DNA of 29,517 nucleotides from an uncultured Roseovarius sp. (GTDB lineage: Bacteria > Pseudomonadota > Alphaproteobacteria > Rhodobacterales > Rhodobacteraceae). A program made the position numbers and the translations under genes. The stretch lies in NCBI GenBank assembly GCA_934501475.1, contig CAKSUL010000023.1, positions 1 through 29,517 of the forward strand. Direction: 5' to 3'. Below the pieces are notes generated by a model. The model was not told the DNA's origin, searched no databases, and worked only from the letters and a program-made list of their open reading frames with translations. Positions 25,918 through 29,517 of the stretch are shown here, piece by piece (position 1 is the stretch's first letter; every line of letters begins with the position of its first letter).

Positions 25918-26376
25918 ATGACGTTTATCAGCCATATGGACGCCGCGCTTGCGCAGGCGCGTGCTGCCGCCGCGCGCGGCGAAGTGCCGGTGGGCGCGGT
26001 GCTGGTGGCCCCGGATGGGCGCGTGATTGCGCAGGCGGGCAACCGCACCCGTGAATTGCACGACCCGACCGCCCATGCCGAGATCCTCGCGATCCGCGCC
26101 GGATGCGCCGCCATGAACAGCGAGCGCCTGAGCGGCTTCGACCTTTATGTCACGCTTGAACCCTGCGCGATGTGCGCCGCCGCCATCGCCGCCGCGCGGA
26201 TCGCGCGCCTTTACTATGGTGCCAGTGACCCCAAATCCGGCGGCGTCGCCCACGGCGCGCGAATTTTCTCCCACAGCCAGAGCCACCACGCCCCCGAAAT
26301 CTATGACGGGATTGGCGCGGACGCCGCCCGGGATCTTCTCAAGGACTTTTTTGCAGGCAAGCGCCAAAAAGATTAA
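25918..26376 (+). CDS. tadA: tRNA adenosine(34) deaminase
   Basis: This 152-residue zinc deaminase converts A34 to inosine in the tRNA-Arg(ACG) anticodon. The zinc and proton-shuttle motif HAE (His53, Glu55) and PCAMC (Cys83, Cys86) are intact, with VPVGAVLV before them and the ARIARLYYGASDPKSGGV block after. Length is normal. It is divergent from rluB and convergent with the UPF0173 hydrolase. The 85-bp gap on its 3' side contains two facing repeat copies and no clear classical terminator. Confidence 0.95.
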   Translation: MTFISHMDAALAQARAAAARGEVPVGAVLVAPDGRVIAQAGNRTRELHDPTAHAEILAIRAGCAAMNSERLSGFDLYVTLEPCAMCAAAIAAARIARLYYGASDPKSGGVAHGARIFSHSQSHHAPEIYDGIGADAARDLLKDFFAGKRQKD

Positions 26377-26377
26377 T

Positions 26378-26412
26378 GCCTTCGGCGAGGATATTTTCAG
26401 CAAGAAGAAACA
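26378..26412 (+). repeat. intergenic repeat copy D, after tadA
   Basis: GCCTTCGGCGAGGATATTTT then CAGCAAGAAGAAAC follows the tadA stop by two bases. It resembles copy A (GCCTCCGGCGGGAGTATTT...) and can form a small hairpin, CCTT/GAGG around CGGC, before the T-rich stretch. It may act as a 3'-end or termination signal. Confidence 0.5.
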
Positions 26413-26425
26413 GGGGCGCGCCGCC

Positions 26426-26460
26426 TCCTTTCATTTTTCCAGAAATACTCAAATTCCGAC
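26426..26460 (-). repeat. intergenic repeat copy C, after the UPF0173 gene
   Basis: On the minus strand GTCGGA..GAGTATTTCTGGAAAAATG..AAAGG begins two bases after the hydrolase stop codon. It is nearly identical to copy B over 34 positions. Facing copy D, it gives each of two convergent genes its own copy in its own direction. Confidence 0.75.
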
Positions 26461-26461
26461 C

Positions 26462-27154
26462 TCAGATCACGATCGGAACCATCACCTGTGGTTCGATCAC
26501 GTTCACGCCGGGCAGGGCCGCGATCAGTTCATCGGCCGATTGTTCGAGGATCGGGAAGGTGCGGTAATGGCAGGGGATCAGCGTCTTGAACTGAAAGAAG
26601 GTCCTGGCGGCGTAGGCGGCGCGGCGCATGTCCATGGTGAAATAGCCGCCGGCGCACAGGATGCCGATGTCGGGTTCGTGCAGCGCCTGGAAAACGCCCA
26701 TGTCGGCCATGACGTCGGTGTCGCCGCTGACATAGATCGTATGGCCTTCGCCCGTGATCATGTAGCCGCATTCGGTGCCGGGGACATGCGGGCCGTCTGC
26801 AGCGCCGAAGCTGCTGGAATGGGTTGCGTGCACCATCGTGACCTTCGTGCCGCCCAGATCGACGGTGCCGCCCTTGTTGAATCCGATCGTGGCGATCTTT
26901 TCGTTGGTTTCCCAGTGGTTCATCAGGTCGAACTGTCCGACCACCGGGATATCGAGCGCGCGTGCGAGATCGAGCGTGTCGCTCGCGTGATCGAAATGCG
27001 CATGGGTCAGCAGGATATGGGTTGCGCCCTCGGTGGCGCGCGCATGGGCGTCGGCGGGCAGCATCGGATTGCCGTTCAGCCACGGGTCGATCAACAGGAC
27101 CTGCGCCCCGATCTCGATGCGGAATGAGGAATGTCCAAGCCAGGTGATATTCAT
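26462..27154 (-). CDS. UPF0173-type metal-dependent hydrolase
   Basis: This 230-residue metallo-beta-lactamase-fold protein is of the UPF0173/UlaG-like group. It starts MNITWLGHSSFRIEIG and has the LLTHAHFDHASDT metal motif (His51, His53, Asp55, His56), the STH-like THSSSFG segment, YVSGDTDV, and PCHYRTFPIL near the end. The substrate is unknown. The start at 27154 has AGGAGAG eight bases upstream; 29 upstream in-frame codons are Arg-rich and were rejected. It is divergent from gatC across 159 bp. Confidence 0.92.
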   Translation of the reverse strand: MNITWLGHSSFRIEIGAQVLLIDPWLNGNPMLPADAHARATEGATHILLTHAHFDHASDTLDLARALDIPVVGQFDLMNHWETNEKIATIGFNKGGTVDLGGTKVTMVHATHSSSFGAADGPHVPGTECGYMITGEGHTIYVSGDTDVMADMGVFQALHEPDIGILCAGGYFTMDMRRAAYAARTFFQFKTLIPCHYRTFPILEQSADELIAALPGVNVIEPQVMVPIVI

Positions 27155-27251
27155 CGGGTCTCTCCTATTGTCCAGGGCCAGTCTAGCAAATGGCGCGCGC
27201 GAGGGAAGGCGTTGTCGGGCCCGCCGCGCCAGGTTTCGCAACTGCGCTCTC

Positions 27252-27280
27252 TTGCACGCCTGCGCTCGGGGGGATAAACG
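27252..27280 (+). promoter_or_regulatory. candidate promoter of gatCA
   Basis: TTGCAC (27252-27257) and TAAACG (27275-27280) with a 17-base spacer lie 33 bp before the gatC start. A GGAG ribosome site follows at about 27300. Confidence 0.45.
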
Positions 27281-27313
27281 CGGGGGCGACTGACTGACCG
27301 GAGTTCTTGCACC

Positions 27314-27601
27314 ATGTCCATCGATCTGGAAACCGCCGCGCGGGTGGCCAAGCTGGCCCGCATCCGCGTGGATGACGCCGACCTGCCTGCCCTTGCGGAT
27401 GAGTTCAACGACATCCTCGGCTTTATCGAGCAGTTGAACGAGGTCGATGTAGACGGGATCGACCCGATGGTCAGCGTCACCCCCATGCGCCTCAAGCGGC
27501 GCGCGGATGTGGTGGACGACGGCAATCAGCAGGCCAGGGTCCTGTCCAATGCGCCCGATGCCCGAGAGGGGTTCTTTGCCGTGCCCAAGGTGGTGGAATG
27601 A
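27314..27601 (+). CDS. gatC: Asp/Glu-tRNA amidotransferase subunit C
   Basis: This 95-residue GatC begins with the typical [21 protein letters not shown] helix and has the [22 protein letters not shown] and [12 protein letters not shown] blocks. It ends in FFAVPKVVE, the conserved C-terminus. GatC stabilises the GatA/GatB contact in the enzyme that converts Glu-tRNA-Gln and Asp-tRNA-Asn to their amidated forms. Its stop overlaps the gatA start (ATGATG). Confidence 0.97.
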   Translation: MSIDLETAARVAKLARIRVDDADLPALADEFNDILGFIEQLNEVDVDGIDPMVSVTPMRLKRRADVVDDGNQQARVLSNAPDAREGFFAVPKVVE

Positions 27602-29091
27602 TGTCCGATCTGAACAAGCTGACCATCGCCGCCGCCCGTGACGGGCTGCGCGCCGGGGATATCACCGCGCGCGAGTTGACCGATTCCTGTCTGTCGGCGA
27701 TCGAGGGGGCAGGGGCGCTCAATGCGTTCGTGCACAACACCGCCGATCTGGCCCGCGAACAGGCCGCGCGCGCCGATGAGCGTCTGCGCGCGGACACGGA
27801 CGCGCCCGCCATGTGCGGCATTCCGCTGGGCATCAAGGATCTGTTCTGCACTCGCGGCGTGCCCAGCCAGGCCGGCAGCCGGATCCTGCAGGGCTTTGTT
27901 CCCGAATACGAATCAACCGTCAGCCAGAACCTGCTGGATGCCGGCAGTGTCATGCTGGGCAAGCTGAACATGGACGAATTCGCTATGGGATCCAGCAATG
28001 AAACATCCGTCTATGGCGACGCGGTCAATCCGTGGCGGCGCAGCACGGACGCCGCCGATCTGACGCCCGGCGGGTCATCGGGGGGATCGGCCGCCGCGGT
28101 GGCGGCGGATCTGTGTCTGGGTGCCACCGGGACCGATACCGGCGGCTCGATCCGCCAGCCTGCGGCCTTTACCGGCATCACCGGGATCAAGCCGACCTAT
28201 GGGCGCTGCTCCCGCTGGGGGATCGTCGCCTTTGCCTCGTCCCTCGATCAGGCCGGGGCGATGACCAAGGACGTGCGCGACGCGGCCATCATGCTGGGCG
28301 CGATGTGCGGCCATGATCCCAAGGACAGCACCAGCGCCGACCTGCCCGTGCCCGATTTCGAGGCCATGCTGAGCGGCGACATCAAGGGCAAGGTGATCGG
28401 CATCCCGCGCGAATACCGCATGGACGGCATGTCGGACGAGATCGAGACCCTCTGGACCCGGGGCAGCGAGATGCTGCGCGATGCGGGCGCCGAGATCCGC
28501 GACATTTCCCTGCCGCACACCAAATACGCGCTGCCCGCCTATTACGTGATCGCCCCCGCCGAGGCCTCGAGCAATCTGGCGCGCTATGACGGGGTGCGCT
28601 ATGGCCACCGCGCCAGCCTCGCCCCCGGGGACGGCATCACCGAGATGTATGAAAAGACCCGCGCCGAAGGCTTTGGCCATGAGGTGCAGCGCCGCGTGAT
28701 GATCGGCACCTATGTGCTGTCGGCGGGGTTCTATGACGCCTATTACAACCGCGCCCGCAAGGTGCGCGCGCTGATCAAGCGCGATTTCGATCAGGCGTTT
28801 GCCGAAGGCATCGACACCATCCTGACCCCCGCCACGCCGTCCGCGGCCTTTGCGCTGGGGTCGATGAAGGATGCCGATCCGGTCGAGATGTATCTCAACG
28901 ACGTCTTCACGGTGACGGTGAACCTCGCCGGGCTGCCGGGTCTTGCGGTGCCGGTCGGGCTGGATGCGCAGGGCTTGCCGCTGGGGCTGCAACTGATCGG
29001 CCGGCCGTGGGACGAGGGCAATCTGCTCAATCACGCGGCCGTTCTGGAAAAGGCTGCGGGTTTTGTCGCCAAGCCGGATCGGTGGTGGTAG
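27598..29091 (+). CDS. gatA: Asp/Glu-tRNA amidotransferase subunit A
   Basis: This 497-residue amidase-signature enzyme releases ammonia from glutamine for tRNA amidation. The Ser-cisSer-Lys triad is visible: Lys80 in [10 protein letters not shown], the GGSSGGS loop (158-164), and Ser184 in [10 protein letters not shown]. The [16 protein letters not shown] and [20 protein letters not shown] blocks are also typical of GatA. Either of two adjacent ATGs (27598 or 27601) could be used; both overlap the gatC stop. gatB is not next to it; a lipoprotein gene follows after 31 bp. Confidence 0.97.
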   Translation: MMSDLNKLTIAAARDGLRAGDITARELTDSCLSAIEGAGALNAFVHNTADLAREQAARADERLRADTDAPAMCGIPLGIKDLFCTRGVPSQAGSRILQGFVPEYESTVSQNLLDAGSVMLGKLNMDEFAMGSSNETSVYGDAVNPWRRSTDAADLTPGGSSGGSAAAVAADLCLGATGTDTGGSIRQPAAFTGITGIKPTYGRCSRWGIVAFASSLDQAGAMTKDVRDAAIMLGAMCGHDPKDSTSADLPVPDFEAMLSGDIKGKVIGIPREYRMDGMSDEIETLWTRGSEMLRDAGAEIRDISLPHTKYALPAYYVIAPAEASSNLARYDGVRYGHRASLAPGDGITEMYEKTRAEGFGHEVQRRVMIGTYVLSAGFYDAYYNRARKVRALIKRDFDQAFAEGIDTILTPATPSAAFALGSMKDADPVEMYLNDVFTVTVNLAGLPGLAVPVGLDAQGLPLGLQLIGRPWDEGNLLNHAAVLEKAAGFVAKPDRWW

Positions 29092-29122
29092 ATTGCACCC
29101 GACCGCCGCGAAAGGAACCACG

Positions 29123-29517
29123 ATGCGCGCCCTGATGCTGATCCCGCTTGCCGCGCTGCCCGTCCTGACGCTGGCGGCCTGTTCCGGCGAAAACCAGGGC
29201 TGGAACCCGAATTACCGGGCCGAGGCGACGCCTTACGGCGACTATCTGCGCGCGCGCGAAATGGCGCTGACCGGCCAGCAGGCCGAGCCGCCGCGGGTGA
29301 TTCCGCTGGCCCGCCCCTTCAAGGCGCCGACCGCGGCCCAGATCGCCGGCCCCTCGCCGGTCGCGATTCTGGAAAAGGACACGACCCGCACCGCCCATGC
29401 GGTCGGGATCCGGCCCAGCCAGACGATCGGTGCGGTCAGCCGGCCCGGCGCGCCGGCGATCGATCATCGGACTTCGGGTCTTTACGGGGGACAGGGCGCG
29501 CCGCGGGTGGTCGCGGC
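29123..29517 (+). CDS. predicted lipoprotein (N-terminal part)
   Basis: An open frame of 131 codons runs off the window. It begins MRALMLIPLAALPVLTLAAC, a signal peptide with lipobox LAAC (Cys20), preceded by AAAGGAAC. The mature part begins SGENQGWNPNYRAEATPYGD, is rich in Pro, Ala and Arg, and has segments such as VIPLARPFKAP and AVGIRPSQTIG. It is likely an envelope lipoprotein of unknown function. Third codon positions match neighbouring genes. Confidence 0.8.
   Translation, partial: MRALMLIPLAALPVLTLAACSGENQGWNPNYRAEATPYGDYLRAREMALTGQQAEPPRVIPLARPFKAPTAAQIAGPSPVAILEKDTTRTAHAVGIRPSQTIGAVSRPGAPAIDHRTSGLYGGQGAPRVVA

Overview
The window is high-GC, gene-dense bacterial chromosome. Gene content and order point to an alphaproteobacterium of the order Rhodobacterales (Roseobacter/Paracoccus-like): the distal part of the complex I operon followed by birA-coaX-rnj, alphaproteobacterial RNase J, adjacent bolA and CGFS glutaredoxin genes, divergent rluB/tadA, and short intergenic repeats built around a GAGTATTT...GAAAAATGAAAG core. 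The order-level assignment is inference from gene order and protein motifs; no rRNA gene is present.

Positions 1-10234 (+ strand): end of nuoI, an inserted carboxymuconolactone-decarboxylase-like gene, then nuoJ, K, L, M and N (membrane arm of NADH:quinone oxidoreductase). A hairpin-plus-T-run terminator and a repeat copy follow, then birA (biotin ligase), coaX (type III pantothenate kinase) and rnj (RNase J). Most spacings are a few bases or overlaps; the nuoJ-nuoK gap is unusually long (136 bp) and holds a palindromic element.

Positions 10241-13731 (- strand): a decayed RelA/SpoT/Mesh1-type HD hydrolase gene, interrupted by a 110-bp element with inverted ends and a duplicated TA; a RhlE-like DEAD-box helicase; and a family-2-like glycosyltransferase. 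Positions 13935-14595 (+): bolA and grxD, the pair linked to iron-sulfur and iron regulation, with a strong terminator. Positions 14720-19268: a sulfotransferase-like gene, a small hypothetical gene with its own terminator, trmB facing argE with overlapping stop codons, dtd and an EamA-family exporter.

Positions 19372-24896 (- strand) hold the most intriguing locus. It is a tightly packed set of a 27-residue membrane microprotein, XpaC-like, TelA-like, a DUF2927 lipoprotein, an SPFH-GYF protein with a polyproline tail, and a multi-zinc-ribbon membrane protein. The pairing of an SPFH protein with a zinc-ribbon membrane protein recalls the PspA-associated YdjGHI envelope-stress module of Bacillus. 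The addition of TelA, XpaC, a lipoprotein and a microprotein suggests an uncharacterised envelope or toxic-compound stress complex.

Positions 25026-29517: rluB and tadA (divergent RNA-modification genes), a UPF0173 metallo-hydrolase, gatC-gatA (Glu-tRNA/Asp-tRNA amidotransferase) and the start of a lipoprotein gene. No rRNA, tRNA, CRISPR array, intact insertion sequence or prophage was seen, and no gene-free stretch exceeds about 300 bp.
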